A stretch of 64,000 nt of DNA from the NCBI GenBank assembly GCA_035645695.1, contig DASQMC010000022.1, positions 25,997-89,996 of the forward strand, written 5' to 3'. The notes beneath the pieces were generated by a model. That model worked only from the letters and a program-made list of their open reading frames with translations. It was not told the origin of the DNA and made no database searches. Within the stretch, counting starts at the first letter, position 1, and each line of letters begins with the position of its first letter. This document shows, piece after piece, positions 27,075-35,817 of the stretch. The position numbers were made by a program, and so were the translations under genes. Source of the DNA: JAIVJZ01 sp035645695 (GTDB taxonomy: Bacteria; Acidobacteriota; Blastocatellia; Pyrinomonadales; Pyrinomonadaceae).

Positions 27075-29168
27075 ATGCCAATCGAAATGACTCTCCCATT
27101 CGCCGGTGCATGGCTTTGGAGCAATTACGGCAAGACTCTTGCCGGTAAAGCCTTTAACGCGGGCAAGGAAAAATGGGACGAGTCGAAGTGGAACGAGGCG
27201 GCGGAAAAGTATCGTAAGAAAATCATCAAGCTGTACGACTCGATGCAGATCATGGGCATGGCTAAACCCGTGCCGCTCGACGACATCTTCACCGAAGCCT
27301 ACATGTTGGATAAGCCCACGGCCTTCGGGCGGTTCGACATCGAACGCTTAAAGCAGAAGTTCGCCGCAGACCCGGACGCACCGCCGGCGGAAACAGAACG
27401 AATCAACGGCCTGAGACTCGTCGGGGAAACGAAGCGGAACCTCTTTATTCTAGGCAAGCCTGGCGCGGGCAAAACCACCTTCCTCAAGTACATCGCCATC
27501 AAAGCCGCCGAGAAGTTGATTTCCGGTCAAGACGCCAAAAAGAAGGAGATTGATAAAGTCCCGATCTTCGTCTCGCTCAAACAGTGGGCTGATTCCGGCG
27601 CGGAGTTGATGGATTTCATAACGGAGCGATTCGACATTTGCGGCTTTCCCGCCGCGCGGCCGTTTGTCGAGGAATTGTTGAAATCAGGCAGCGCGATTGT
27701 GTTGTTCGACGGCCTTGACGAAGTCAATCAGGAAGCCGGGCAGAGAGACAAGCAGACGCGCCAGATGAACAATTTCATCGAGAAGTACGACCGGACGCAA
27801 TGCCTGATCACCTGTCGCGTCGCCGCCAGCGATTACTCCTTCGAGCCTTTCGATTACGTCGAGATCGCCGACTTCACGGAGGCGCAGATCGAAACGTTTG
27901 TCCGCAACTGGTTTCGTAAGGAAGGGCAAAGGGACGAAGAAACCGCCGCTAAATTTCTGGCCGAGTTTGCGAGGGAAGACAACAAAGGCTTGCGTGATCT
28001 GGCGCGCACGCCGCTGCTGTTGACGCTGTTGTGTCTCGCTTTCAACGAGACGATGTCCATTCCGTCGCGGCGTGTGGAAATTTACGAGGAAGCGTTGGAC
28101 GCGCTGTTGAAGAGATGGGACTCAACAAGGAGGATTAAGCGCGACGAGATTTATCGCAAGCTGTCGCTAGGCCATAAAGAGAACATGCTGGCACGCATCG
28201 CGGCGGAGACGTTTGAACGAAACGAATATTTCATTCCGCAGCCGGAACTGGAAAGACTCATTACAGATTACGTCAAGAATGTGCCGCCGCATGACACGAA
28301 CGAAGCGACTGATGGGGAAGTGATTCTCAGAGCGATTGCGGCGCAACACGGTATTTTCGTCGAGCGCGCCCGCGCGGTGTATTCCTTCTCGCACCTGACT
28401 TTTCAGGAATACTTTACGGCGAAGTACATCGTCGCCAACGCGGCGAAGGGCACGTTGACGAATCTCATTAAAGAGCGTTGCGCGGACGCGCGTTGGCGCG
28501 AAGTGTTCCTATTGACGACCAGCCTGTTGCCGGATGCCAGCCAATTTATGAAGACTTTCCGGCACGGCGTTGATGACTTGCTTGCAAGTGATGAAAAGCT
28601 GCAAGCAGTATTGACATGGGCGGATAAAAAATCAACTTTCACCCAAGCCGACCCTTGGTTAGGGCGACCGTTCTACCTATTCGTAGACCTTTATAACCGA
28701 GACCCAACGTCCGAATTTTTCTTCGCTGTGATTCGCACACGCGCCCTCGACAAAAACCACACACGCAACCCTGAGCGCGCCCTCGATCTTGCGCTCGGAT
28801 TCGCCCGCGCCCGCGCTTACGCCCCCAGCAATGACATCCCCACCGCCATTGCCTGCGCCCGTGATCTGGAATTGAACGAGTTTGCAGCAGAGCTTGCTGC
28901 GCTGTCATTTCCGGTCAACCAATCTCCTGCCGCAGAGTGGCGTATGTTCGCCGATACCTTGCGGGATTTGATGATCAAGCACAGGGACATCGGGCATAAT
29001 TGGAATTTAACAAAAGCTCAGAAAGAAAGATTGATTAATTACCTAAATGCCACTCGCTTGCTAAAAGATTGTTTGGAGTTAGCCACTATGCTGCCGGATG
29101 AAAAGATGGCGATGCTAAGCAGTTTATATTTGCCTCTGGCTCAGGAGGGCGAAGGGCAGGATGCTTGA
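27075..29168 (+). CDS. NACHT-domain NTPase (STAND family, probable anti-phage or stress sensor)
   Basis: A 697-residue STAND ATPase. Residues 1-110 are a small N-terminal region (AWLWSNYGKTLAGKAF; YDSMQIMGMAKPVPLDDIF). The NACHT core has Walker A GKPGAGKTT (127-135), Walker B IVLFDGLDEVN (208-218), the sensor TQCLITCRVA (241-250), and the FSHLTFQEYFTAKYI winged-helix end. The C-terminus (RALDLALGFARARAYA; then ARDLELNEF; DIGHNWNLTKAQKERLINYL) is a helical domain of the kind found in many cyanobacterial NACHT proteins. Related bNACHT proteins defend against phage. No nuclease or TM effector is seen, so the effector may be the N-terminal piece. The gene starts 1 bp after phoH and overlaps ybeY; its 3' third is visibly AT-richer than its neighbours, suggesting transfer. 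Confidence 0.85.
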   Translation: MPIEMTLPFAGAWLWSNYGKTLAGKAFNAGKEKWDESKWNEAAEKYRKKIIKLYDSMQIMGMAKPVPLDDIFTEAYMLDKPTAFGRFDIERLKQKFAADPDAPPAETERINGLRLVGETKRNLFILGKPGAGKTTFLKYIAIKAAEKLISGQDAKKKEIDKVPIFVSLKQWADSGAELMDFITERFDICGFPAARPFVEELLKSGSAIVLFDGLDEVNQEAGQRDKQTRQMNNFIEKYDRTQCLITCRVAASDYSFEPFDYVEIADFTEAQIETFVRNWFRKEGQRDEETAAKFLAEFAREDNKGLRDLARTPLLLTLLCLAFNETMSIPSRRVEIYEEALDALLKRWDSTRRIKRDEIYRKLSLGHKENMLARIAAETFERNEYFIPQPELERLITDYVKNVPPHDTNEATDGEVILRAIAAQHGIFVERARAVYSFSHLTFQEYFTAKYIVANAAKGTLTNLIKERCADARWREVFLLTTSLLPDASQFMKTFRHGVDDLLASDEKLQAVLTWADKKSTFTQADPWLGRPFYLFVDLYNRDPTSEFFFAVIRTRALDKNHTRNPERALDLALGFARARAYAPSNDIPTAIACARDLELNEFAAELAALSFPVNQSPAAEWRMFADTLRDLMIKHRDIGHNWNLTKAQKERLINYLNATRLLKDCLELATMLPDEKMAMLSSLYLPLAQEGEGQDA

Positions 29169-29176
29169 GGCGAGTG

Positions 29177-29602
29177 ATGGTTGAGGTTGTGAACCGCCAG
29201 CGCAAGTTGCCGGTGGATGGTGAGCGTTGGGAGGCGTTTGCGGGGAAGGTTTTGAGGGTTGTGCCTGCGGATGGGGCGGGCGTGACGGTTGCGTTCGTGT
29301 CGGATCGAGCGATGCGGGAACTTAACCGGCGCTGGCGGGGAAAGCGCGGGACGACGGATGTGTTGTCGTTTCCGGCGGGACAGGATGAGTTTGAGCGTGC
29401 GGCGGGCGCGACGCTGGGCGACGTGGTGATTTCGGTGGAGCGCGCGGGGGCGCAGGCTGCGGAGCACGGGTTGAGTTTTGAGAGGGAAGTGGAGCAGTTG
29501 ATTTTGCATGGGATGCTGCACCTGTGCGGCTATGACCATGAACAGGACGACGGGGAAATGAACGCGCTGGAACTGCGCCTGCGTCGCCGGTTGGGAATAT
29601 AA
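29177..29602 (+). CDS. ybeY: Endoribonuclease YbeY, 16S rRNA maturation
   Basis: About 141 residues from the ATG at 29177 (MVEVVNRQRK); GTG 29174 and TTG 29165 are alternatives, the last overlapping the NACHT stop. The zinc site LILHGMLHLCGYDHEQDDGEM (H-x3-H-x5-H) is intact, and RRWRGKRGTTDVLSFPA is the usual substrate-face segment. YbeY acts in 16S 3'-end maturation and ribosome quality control. Its normal neighbours phoH and corC are both present; only the NACHT insertion is unusual. Confidence 0.93.
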   Translation: MVEVVNRQRKLPVDGERWEAFAGKVLRVVPADGAGVTVAFVSDRAMRELNRRWRGKRGTTDVLSFPAGQDEFERAAGATLGDVVISVERAGAQAAEHGLSFEREVEQLILHGMLHLCGYDHEQDDGEMNALELRLRRRLGI

Positions 29603-29604
29603 TT

Positions 29605-29682
29605 GGTGAATCGTGAATAGTGAATCGTGCATAGATAAAGACGGGTTTTTCTATTTATGATTCACGATTCACGATTCACGAT
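29605..29682. repeat. STRR hairpin, GAATCGT family (ybeY-corC)
   Basis: GGTGAATCGTGAATAGTGAA and further units on the left, TTCACGATTCACGATTCACG on the right. The loop AAAGACGGGTTTTTCTATTT is shared with the loci at 46318 and 62713. Confidence 0.88.
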
Positions 29683-29688
29683 AAAGCT

Positions 29689-31011
29689 ATGGAAATTGAG
29701 ATAGTAATCACGTGCCTGCTGCTCGTCGCGCTGACGTTCGTGGCGTTGATCGATATGGCGTTCGGCGAACTGAGCGACGTGGGGCTGCGTCGCCTCATCG
29801 GCGAGACGGAGGACGGCAGGCCGACCGCCACCACTACGTTCCTCACGGAGATTCTGGAAAACCGCTCGCGCTTTCGTTTCACGCTGACGGTCGCCATCCT
29901 GATTCTGGTCGTCTCGACCTCCGTCCTCGTCGCCTCCATCGTGTCGCAATTGATCGACAACTCGCCGGGGCCGGGCGGGTCTTCGCGCGCCGCTTTCCTC
30001 GCGATTGCCATCATCGCCGCCTTCGGGTTGACGGCCGTGGCGCGACAGTTCATCCCGCGCTTCGCCGCGACGCGCAACCCTGAGGGAACGCTCGTCAGAC
30101 TGCTGCCGATACTGCGCCCGTTTTACCGCCCGCTGTCGCTTCTGGCTTTCGCTTCGCACAGGTCTTTTGACCGCGCGCGCCGCAACGAACACCTGACGGA
30201 GACGGGCGTGGCCGAGGAGGAGGACGACAACGGCGACGACTTGCAGGCGTTGATCGACGTGGGCGAAGAGGAGGGCATTCTCGAAGAGGAAGAGGGCGAA
30301 CTCATCCACTCGATCATCGAGTTCGGCGACACGAGCGTCAACGAGGTGATGACGCCGCGCACGGAGATCGTCGCGCTCCCTGTGACGGCGACGGTGCGAG
30401 AGGCGCGCGATTGCGTGGTCGAGTCGAAGTATTCGCGCCTGCCGGTCTATCGTGATCGAGTTGATAACATCGAGGGCATCATCTACGTGCGCGATTTGTT
30501 GCAATGCTGGGCCGAAGGCAGCGAGGACGGTTCGATTCAGTCGCTCATTCGCCCCACGCTGTTCGTGCCCGTGACGAAGCCCGTCGCCGAGTTGCTCGAA
30601 GAGATGCAGAAGGAGCACGCGCAACTCGCGATGGTGATTGACGAATACGGCGGCGTCGCCGGGCTGGTGACGGTCGAAGACATACTGGAAGAGATCGTCG
30701 GCGAGATCGAGGACGAGGATACGGCGCGTGAGGAGGTCGTAGAGATCATCGAAGGCGGCGACGGCCAATACGATGTGCTCGGCTCAACCGAAGTGGACAA
30801 GGTCGAACGCCTCTTCGATATTGAGATCGAAGAAGACGACGACGCGACGACCATCGCCGGTCTCATCATCGCCGAACTCGGCTACCTCCCGCGCACGGGC
30901 GAGCGTCTCACCTTTCGCGGCCTCGACGTGGAAGTGCTCGAAGCGGACGAGCGGCGCATCGCCCGCCTCCGGTTGCGCCGCGCGGAACAGGAAGCGGCCG
31001 AGGCGGAATAG
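29689..31011 (+). CDS. corC: CNNM/CorC-type transporter-associated protein with CBS pair
   Basis: A 440-residue membrane protein. Hydrophobic segments at residues about 1-20, 65-85 and 103-125 are a reduced CNNM-type membrane region. The acidic EEEEGELIHSIIEFGDTSVNEVMTPR precedes two CBS domains (YVRDLLQCW and GLVTVEDILEEIVGEIEDE), followed by the C-terminal CorC_HlyC domain (GQYDVLGSTEVDKVERLF). The family is linked to Mg2+/Co2+ efflux. phoH-ybeY-corC is a conserved string, so this completes the operon around the NACHT insertion. The long acidic linkers make it one of the most negatively charged proteins here. Confidence 0.9.
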   Translation: MEIEIVITCLLLVALTFVALIDMAFGELSDVGLRRLIGETEDGRPTATTTFLTEILENRSRFRFTLTVAILILVVSTSVLVASIVSQLIDNSPGPGGSSRAAFLAIAIIAAFGLTAVARQFIPRFAATRNPEGTLVRLLPILRPFYRPLSLLAFASHRSFDRARRNEHLTETGVAEEEDDNGDDLQALIDVGEEEGILEEEEGELIHSIIEFGDTSVNEVMTPRTEIVALPVTATVREARDCVVESKYSRLPVYRDRVDNIEGIIYVRDLLQCWAEGSEDGSIQSLIRPTLFVPVTKPVAELLEEMQKEHAQLAMVIDEYGGVAGLVTVEDILEEIVGEIEDEDTAREEVVEIIEGGDGQYDVLGSTEVDKVERLFDIEIEEDDDATTIAGLIIAELGYLPRTGERLTFRGLDVEVLEADERRIARLRLRRAEQEAAEAE

Positions 31012-31017
31012 AAAAGG

Positions 31018-31070
31018 ATTGATTCATTGATTCATTGATCCATTGAATCAATGAATCAATGAATCAATCC
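31018..31070. repeat. STRR hairpin, TGATTCAT family (corC-DHS)
   Basis: Three TGATTCAT-type octamers pair with three TGAATCAA octamers with almost no loop: a clean repeat palindrome. Confidence 0.88.
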
Positions 31071-31106
31071 TTTGTCCCTTCCGTCTTCATCCTTTATATT
31101 GTCGGC

Positions 31107-32243
31107 ATGGCGAAAAAGAAGAGTAAGTTTCTGCGCGGGCGACGCATCGACCCGAAGCCCATCACGGGCGAAGTCGGCCTCGCCGATCTGGTTGACGAGA
31201 CGTTTCTGGCTTATAACGCGGCGCGCCTGCGCGAGGCGTGCCAGTTGTTCACGCAGAAGATGCTTGAGCCGGACGTGACGGTCGGCGTCTCGATCACGGG
31301 CGCGCTCACCCCGGCGGGTCTCGGCATCTCCGCGCTCATTCCCCTGATGCGCGCGGGCTTCATCGACTGGGTCATCACGACGGGGGCGAACCTTTACCAC
31401 GACACGCATTTCGGCATCGGCCTCTCGCTGCATCAGGGCAACACGAGCACTTCGGACATCACCCTGCGCGACGAAGAGGTGGTGAGAATCTACGACATCT
31501 TCTTCGATTACTCGGTGCTCTTAGATACTGACGAGTTCTTTCGTCGCATCATCGAGGGCGAAGAGTTTCAGCGGCCGATGTCCACGGCGGAGTTTCATTA
31601 TCTCTGCGGCCGTTACGTGCGCGAGCGCGAGCGCAAACTCGGGTTGGAATACAAATCCCTGCTCGCGGCCGCCTACGAGTTCGGCGTGCCTCTCTATACC
31701 TCTTCGCCCGGCGATTCTTCCATCGGCATGAACGTGGCGGCGAAGGCTTTGCAGGGAAACAAACTCGCTTTCGACCCGTCGCTCGACGTGAACGAGACCG
31801 CGTCAATCGTGCTCGCGGCCAAGCGCGGCGCGATCCACGGCAAAGGCGACCGCGGGCGCAAGCACGGGGGCAAAAGCGCGGTCTTCATCCTCGGGGGCGG
31901 CTCGCCCAAAAATTTCATGCTGCAAACCGAGCCGCAGATTCAGGAGGTGCTCGGCATAGACGAGCGCGGCCACGACTTCTTTCTACAGATTACCGACGCG
32001 CGCCCCGACACGGGCGGACTCTCGGGCGCGACGCCCGGCGAAGCCGTCTCGTGGGGCAAGGTCGATCCGGATCGTCTGCCCGACGCCGTTGTATGTTATG
32101 TTGACTCCACCATCGCGCTGCCGCTCATCACGGCCTACGCGCTGGCACGCCACGAGCCGCGCCCGCTCAAGCGACTGTATGAACGGCGCGGCGAGTTGAT
32201 GAATTTGCTGTTGTCGGAATATGAGAAATCGGAGAGAAGATAA
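31107..32243 (+). CDS. Deoxyhypusine synthase-like protein (possible homospermidine synthase)
   Basis: A 378-residue protein of the DHS family, starting at the ATG at 31107; the frame reaches back into the repeat but the family begins near KFLRGRRIDPKPITG. Motifs include TGALTPAGLGISALIPLMR, SSPGDSSIGMN, and SGATPGEAVSWGKVD, which carries the lysine that forms the imine intermediate in eukaryotic DHS. The enzyme family uses NAD and spermidine. Bacteria lack eIF5A, so bacterial members are thought to act on free amines, making homospermidine, or on unknown targets. The active-site Lys is retained, so it is probably active. It is the only clear polyamine-type enzyme here other than the weak spermidine-synthase-like fusion at 48738. 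Confidence 0.85.
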   Translation: MAKKKSKFLRGRRIDPKPITGEVGLADLVDETFLAYNAARLREACQLFTQKMLEPDVTVGVSITGALTPAGLGISALIPLMRAGFIDWVITTGANLYHDTHFGIGLSLHQGNTSTSDITLRDEEVVRIYDIFFDYSVLLDTDEFFRRIIEGEEFQRPMSTAEFHYLCGRYVRERERKLGLEYKSLLAAAYEFGVPLYTSSPGDSSIGMNVAAKALQGNKLAFDPSLDVNETASIVLAAKRGAIHGKGDRGRKHGGKSAVFILGGGSPKNFMLQTEPQIQEVLGIDERGHDFFLQITDARPDTGGLSGATPGEAVSWGKVDPDRLPDAVVCYVDSTIALPLITAYALARHEPRPLKRLYERRGELMNLLLSEYEKSERR

Positions 32244-32246
32244 ATA

Positions 32247-32320
32247 GGTTTCAAGTTTCAAGTTTCAGGTTTCAGGTTTGTGCGTTTAACTTGAAACCTG
32301 AAACCTGAGACTTGAAACCC
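32247..32320. repeat. STRR hairpin, GTTTCAA family (DHS-YkgJ)
   Basis: Left arm of GTTTCAA/GTTTCAG heptamers and right arm TTGAAACCTGAAACCTGA with further units; a shorter loop than the other members. Confidence 0.87.
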
Positions 32321-32333
32321 GTTGAGGGTGAGC

Positions 32334-32810
32334 ATGGGGAAGCAAATTACTGACGAGCAGAAGCGCGTTTTTTTCGATTGTTCCAAGTGTCCGGCCTACT
32401 GTTGCGGGCTGTACGAGCGCATACAGGTGTCGAAGCGCGACCTGAATCGTTTGGCGAAACACTTCGGCACGACGCCGGAGAAGGCCGCGAAGCGTTATAC
32501 GAAGATGTGGGACGGGAAAGAGCGCGTGCTCAAGCGCACGCCCGACCCCATCCTCGGCGAGGCCTGCCAGTTTCTCGACCACGAAACGCGCGGCTGCTCG
32601 ATCTATCACGCGCGCCCGGAAGTTTGCCGCACGTATCCGGATCGCCCGCGCTGCGTCTATTACGACGTGCTGAAATTCGAGCGGCAACAGCAAGACGATG
32701 AAACCGTCCTGCCCCTCTTTCAAATAACCTTCCGCGAAGTGGAAAAGAAAGTGGTCACGGACGAGCACGGCAGCGAAAAAATTTGGGAATGGAAACAGAA
32801 GAAGAAGTGA
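32334..32810 (+). CDS. YkgJ-family cysteine-cluster protein
   Basis: A 158-residue cytoplasmic protein from the ATG at 32334 (GAGGGTGAG just upstream). The pattern CSKCPAYCCGLYE, followed by GEACQFLDHETRGCSIYHAR and PEVCRTYPDRPRC, is the YkgJ/CxxCxxCC cluster (UPF0153), thought to bind zinc or an Fe-S cluster. Function is unknown; some members are implicated in Fe-S or metal handling. The stop codon TGA is itself the first bases of a GTGACAA heptamer repeat. Confidence 0.85.
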   Translation: MGKQITDEQKRVFFDCSKCPAYCCGLYERIQVSKRDLNRLAKHFGTTPEKAAKRYTKMWDGKERVLKRTPDPILGEACQFLDHETRGCSIYHARPEVCRTYPDRPRCVYYDVLKFERQQQDDETVLPLFQITFREVEKKVVTDEHGSEKIWEWKQKKK

Positions 32811-32878
32811 CAAGTGACAAGTGACAGGCTCGGAAATTCTGTCTTCCTCCTGTCACTTGTCACCTGTCACCTGTCACT
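32807..32878. repeat. STRR hairpin, GTGACAA family (YkgJ-MM0924-like)
   Basis: GTGACAAGTGACAAGTGACA on the left, CTGTCACTTGTCACCTGTCA on the right. The left arm contains the stop codon of the upstream gene. Confidence 0.9.
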
Positions 32879-32901
32879 AAATCTGGAGGTGCGTTAAGAA
32901 G

Positions 32902-33126
32902 ATGCAGGATTTTCTGTCGAAGATGGTCGGGCAGGAGTTGGATATCTTTTGCGGCGGTGTGTCGAGTTTGCACGGCGAAGTTGTGCGGGTTGAGGGCGGC
33001 GTGCTGCACTTGAAAGATACGGAGGGGACGCTTTGCTACGTGGCGATTGAGAAGATCATCGCCGTGTGGGAGCGGCGCGAGGAGAGCGGCACCCGCGCGG
33101 GTTTTCTCGGCAGCGTCGTGAAGTGA
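32902..33126 (+). CDS. Small MM0924-like protein (Sm/SH3-like beta fold)
   Basis: A 74-residue protein: QDFLSKMVGQELDIFCGG, then LHGEVVRVEGGVLHLKDTEG, and CYVAIEKIIAVWER. This is the signature of a small conserved family known from archaea and bacteria as MM0924-like; the pattern suggests a compact beta barrel. Function is unknown. GGAGGTG lies about 11 bp before the ATG. It follows the YkgJ-like gene through a repeat hairpin and ends at a bidirectional terminator. Confidence 0.75.
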   Translation: MQDFLSKMVGQELDIFCGGVSSLHGEVVRVEGGVLHLKDTEGTLCYVAIEKIIAVWERREESGTRAGFLGSVVK

Positions 33127-33185
33127 AAAGCAACCGCCGCCATAGCCTCCTGCGCCTCCTGTGCGGGTGATGGCGCATAAAATTT

Positions 33186-33233
33186 AACAGGCCGGCGATT
33201 CGGGATTAACCGGATCGTCGGCCTGTTATTTTT
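33186..33233. terminator. Bidirectional terminator between convergent genes
   Basis: AACAGGCCGGCGAT / ATCGTCGGCCTGTT-type stem followed by ATTTTT on the plus strand and AAATTTTA on the minus strand. It serves the genes ending at 33126 and 33251. Confidence 0.8.
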
Positions 33234-33250
33234 AAGGAGCAACCTTAAAC

Positions 33251-33868
33251 TTAATCGGCGAGGGTCGAGGCGGGAAGCGGGACGCGGCGGAAGCCCGTGA
33301 TGCGGCTGCCCCAATATCCGCTGAAGGACGAATAGGTGACGCCCTGGCTCGTCGAAGCGTGATAGAAGCCGTTTTCATCGGCGACGATGCCGACGTGCTT
33401 GAGATTGTTGAAGAAAACGAGCGTGCCGAATTTGTACTTCTCGTCTTCGCTCACGTGATTGAAGGTTGCCCAGAAGTCGCGCGCGCTGCCGCGCTCGAAG
33501 TTGACGCCCGCCGATTGAAAGACGCTCCACACGAACCCGGAACAGTCGAACACGCGCGGCCCCTCTGTGCCGTAGACGTAGGGCGCTCCGATGCGCGTGT
33601 CAATCGCGGACATCATCATCTGCCTGAATTCAAACAGGCGCGGGGCGATGAGTCGCGGCTTGACGAGTTCGGCGTCGGGGCGTGCGCTGGTGGTCGCTTC
33701 CGAAACGAGGAACACGTCCGTCTCGAGACGTTGCGAACCATCGGGCTGTGTGACTTGTGCGACCTGACGCGGGCGGGATATATCGGTTTGGGCGACCGCG
33801 CCGAAGGCGAACAGGCAGAGAGCGAAACACGCGGCCAGCGTGCGGGAGAACGGGGTTTTTACAGACAT
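33251..33868 (-). CDS. Secreted NlpC/P60 peptidoglycan endopeptidase
   Basis: A 205-residue exported protein with a signal peptide (residues about 1-27, RTLAACFALCLFAFGAVAQ). The NlpC/P60 domain covers the C-terminal two-thirds: catalytic Cys in RVFDCSGFVWSVFQ, His in LKHVGIVADENGFYHAS, and the usual GAPYVYGTEG entry. It would cut stem peptides of peptidoglycan in the periplasm. The N-terminal extension (PRQVAQVTQPDGSQRLETDV) is of unknown function. It is monocistronic and ends at a bidirectional terminator. Confidence 0.88.
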   Translation of the reverse strand: MSVKTPFSRTLAACFALCLFAFGAVAQTDISRPRQVAQVTQPDGSQRLETDVFLVSEATTSARPDAELVKPRLIAPRLFEFRQMMMSAIDTRIGAPYVYGTEGPRVFDCSGFVWSVFQSAGVNFERGSARDFWATFNHVSEDEKYKFGTLVFFNNLKHVGIVADENGFYHASTSQGVTYSSFSGYWGSRITGFRRVPLPASTLAD

Positions 33869-34220
33869 AGAACTAGGGGTTCTTGCTCCTTACTTAAAAT
33901 CCACAATTGCTTATGGGAAACTTCTTGGGGTAGAAGGATGTGCGCTGCATTTTGTGCAGCCAAAACATCTTACAGTCGCAACGTGATTGAAACAAGAGGC
34001 AATGTGACTGTTTCGTGACAGGGCATGGTCTTAAATCGTCCGGTGGACTAAAACTGACCGCGAACGGAACCGCGAATTGGTTCAACTTGAACGATACGTG
34101 TAGAGACCATGCACTCATAATTCGAGCAGAAGAAGAATTTACGCGTTTTAGGCGGAAGAAGGTGGATATATTTTTCCGCGTTCGTGATAGCATGCGCGGC
34201 CAGAGAGAAGGGCCTGAACT
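33869..34220. other. Divergent intergenic region
   Basis: AT-rich spacer between the NlpC gene (left) and the unknown 473-aa gene (right). A minus-strand AAGGAG precedes the NlpC start. Short frames here overlap the real gene and look spurious; no repeat was seen. Confidence 0.5.
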
Positions 34221-35642
34221 ATGTTATTCACGGAAAGCAAAAGTCTCGATCATACGGTTGACGGGGCGACGCGCACGTCGCTGCTGGAAAGCTTGCAGGA
34301 ACAAGGGTTTGTGCCGCTGATTCGTTCGGCGCGGCTGCATTTGTACGAGACGGCGCTGGCGGGCGCGGAGTTGCCGGGCGCAGAGCACGCGCGCTCTCTG
34401 GAGAACGCGCTCGCGCGGCGCGCGGAGGCTGAATCGCCTTACGTGCGCGGCGACCTTTTCTGCATGGAAGACTACGCTTACTTCCTGTTGTTCGGCGAAG
34501 AGGCCGGGGAAGGCACACGCGCCGGGATCGTCTACGAAGGCGGGACGCTCGACCCGCTCGAAAAGCTCGAAGCCTTTTGTCGCAGCATACGCGAATCGCT
34601 CGACGCGGCGCGTGGCGTTGCCGGTCACGGCGCGGCGAACGGTAACGGCGCGTCCGCGATTGCGCCCGCCATACCGCAATGGGAGAGCCGCGCGCCGCGC
34701 GTGTCCGACAGTTTTCAACGCTTCGCGGCGGACATAAACGCGACGCCCACGGGCGCGCGCGGCGAGATGATCGACGGGTGGCTGCGCAGTTCGGGCATGC
34801 TCGAAGATTCGCAGGCGCGCGGCTTCCTGCGCTGCCTGAGCGAAGCGCACAGGGAAGGACGCACGACGGCGACGCTCTCGTCCGGCGACGAGAGCATGCC
34901 CGACGCTTTGCTCAACCGGCTGGCGGAAGTGGGTTTGTTGAAGCGCGAGATTCTGGTGAGTTGCCGCAAAGACGGGCGCGCACTGTTTCGCCTGCCGTCG
35001 CCGGACGCCTTCTCCGTCCTGAGCGGCAGCAACGCCGTCTGTAATGAATGCGGCGCGGCCATCGCCGACGAGCGTGCCGAAGAAGTGACCGTGCCCACCT
35101 CTCTGGCCGCGACGCTCCTGCAAGACGGCGTGTGGCTCGCCACACACCTGCGCTCGCTCATATCCAAACTCGGCGTCGCCGACAGGCAGATCATCGCGCG
35201 CGCCACGGGAGCCGACGGCGAGGTGCGCCTGATGGCGAACGTCTGCGGAGAAGCGTTTCTCTTTCTGCTGCACGACGGCGACTGGACGACCGCGCAGGCG
35301 CGTCGCGCGCTCGACGAGCACGCCAAAATCGAGAGCGCGCATCTCGTCATCGTCGCGACGGGGAAGATACAGGAGGAAGCGCGCGGGCGCCTGCGCGAAC
35401 ACGCCCGTCGGCGCACGCAGAACGGGCGCGCTCTCGAATTGATTCTCATCGAAGGTATGGATGCCGTTACTACGGAACTCCAACCCGTTTTCGAGCGCGT
35501 TTCGGCCGATGCGCTTGCGGAAGAGTTGTGGGAACTCGACACGAGCCTCGGCCTGAGCGCGGGGCAACTTATCGCCACGCGCTTCCGCCTCATGCAAAGG
35601 CCGGGCGCGCCTCGCGATCTCGCGGCCTCCGCCTCGGTGTAA
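34221..35642 (+). CDS. Protein of unknown function (473 aa, single CxxC)
   Basis: I do not recognise a family. The N-terminal region (residues about 1-130) is mixed alpha/beta and rich in acidic residues. A Gly/Ala/Asn linker (about 135-160) follows, then a helical middle domain. A short zinc-ribbon-like turn, VCNECGAAIADE, has Cys274 and Cys277 only. The C-terminal domain (EVRLMANVCGEAFLFLLHDG; ESAHLVIVATGKIQEEARGR; ALELILIEG) alternates strands and helices and could be a Rossmann-like or nuclease-like fold, but no catalytic triad is obvious. No signal peptide or TM helix is present. It stands alone, preceded by an AT-rich region and followed by a repeat hairpin. Confidence 0.7.
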   Translation: MLFTESKSLDHTVDGATRTSLLESLQEQGFVPLIRSARLHLYETALAGAELPGAEHARSLENALARRAEAESPYVRGDLFCMEDYAYFLLFGEEAGEGTRAGIVYEGGTLDPLEKLEAFCRSIRESLDAARGVAGHGAANGNGASAIAPAIPQWESRAPRVSDSFQRFAADINATPTGARGEMIDGWLRSSGMLEDSQARGFLRCLSEAHREGRTTATLSSGDESMPDALLNRLAEVGLLKREILVSCRKDGRALFRLPSPDAFSVLSGSNAVCNECGAAIADERAEEVTVPTSLAATLLQDGVWLATHLRSLISKLGVADRQIIARATGADGEVRLMANVCGEAFLFLLHDGDWTTAQARRALDEHAKIESAHLVIVATGKIQEEARGRLREHARRRTQNGRALELILIEGMDAVTTELQPVFERVSADALAEELWELDTSLGLSAGQLIATRFRLMQRPGAPRDLAASASV

Positions 35643-35643
35643 G

Positions 35644-35725
35644 GGTTTCAAGTTTCAGGTTTCAAGTTTCAAGTTAAAGAACCTCAACCCTCAGTCCTGA
35701 AACTTGAAACCTGAAACCTGAAACC
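35644..35725. repeat. STRR hairpin, GTTTCAA family (unknown-SLT gene)
   Basis: GTTTCAAGTTTCAGGTTTCA and further units on the left, TTGAAACCTGAAACCTGAAA on the right, loop TTAAAGAACCTCAACCCTC nearly identical to that at 13386. Confidence 0.9.
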
Positions 35726-35817
35726 GATTTGACAACCATGAGCCTCGCGGTGGAATCTTAGGAATGTCCGGTTCCCGCCGGAAATGTACCGCCAACGCTC
35801 GAAGGATTTATAAAAGC

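Noticed and set aside
34015..34320. 101-codon plus frame before the unknown 473-aa gene
   Set aside because: It overlaps the real gene in another frame and has random composition.
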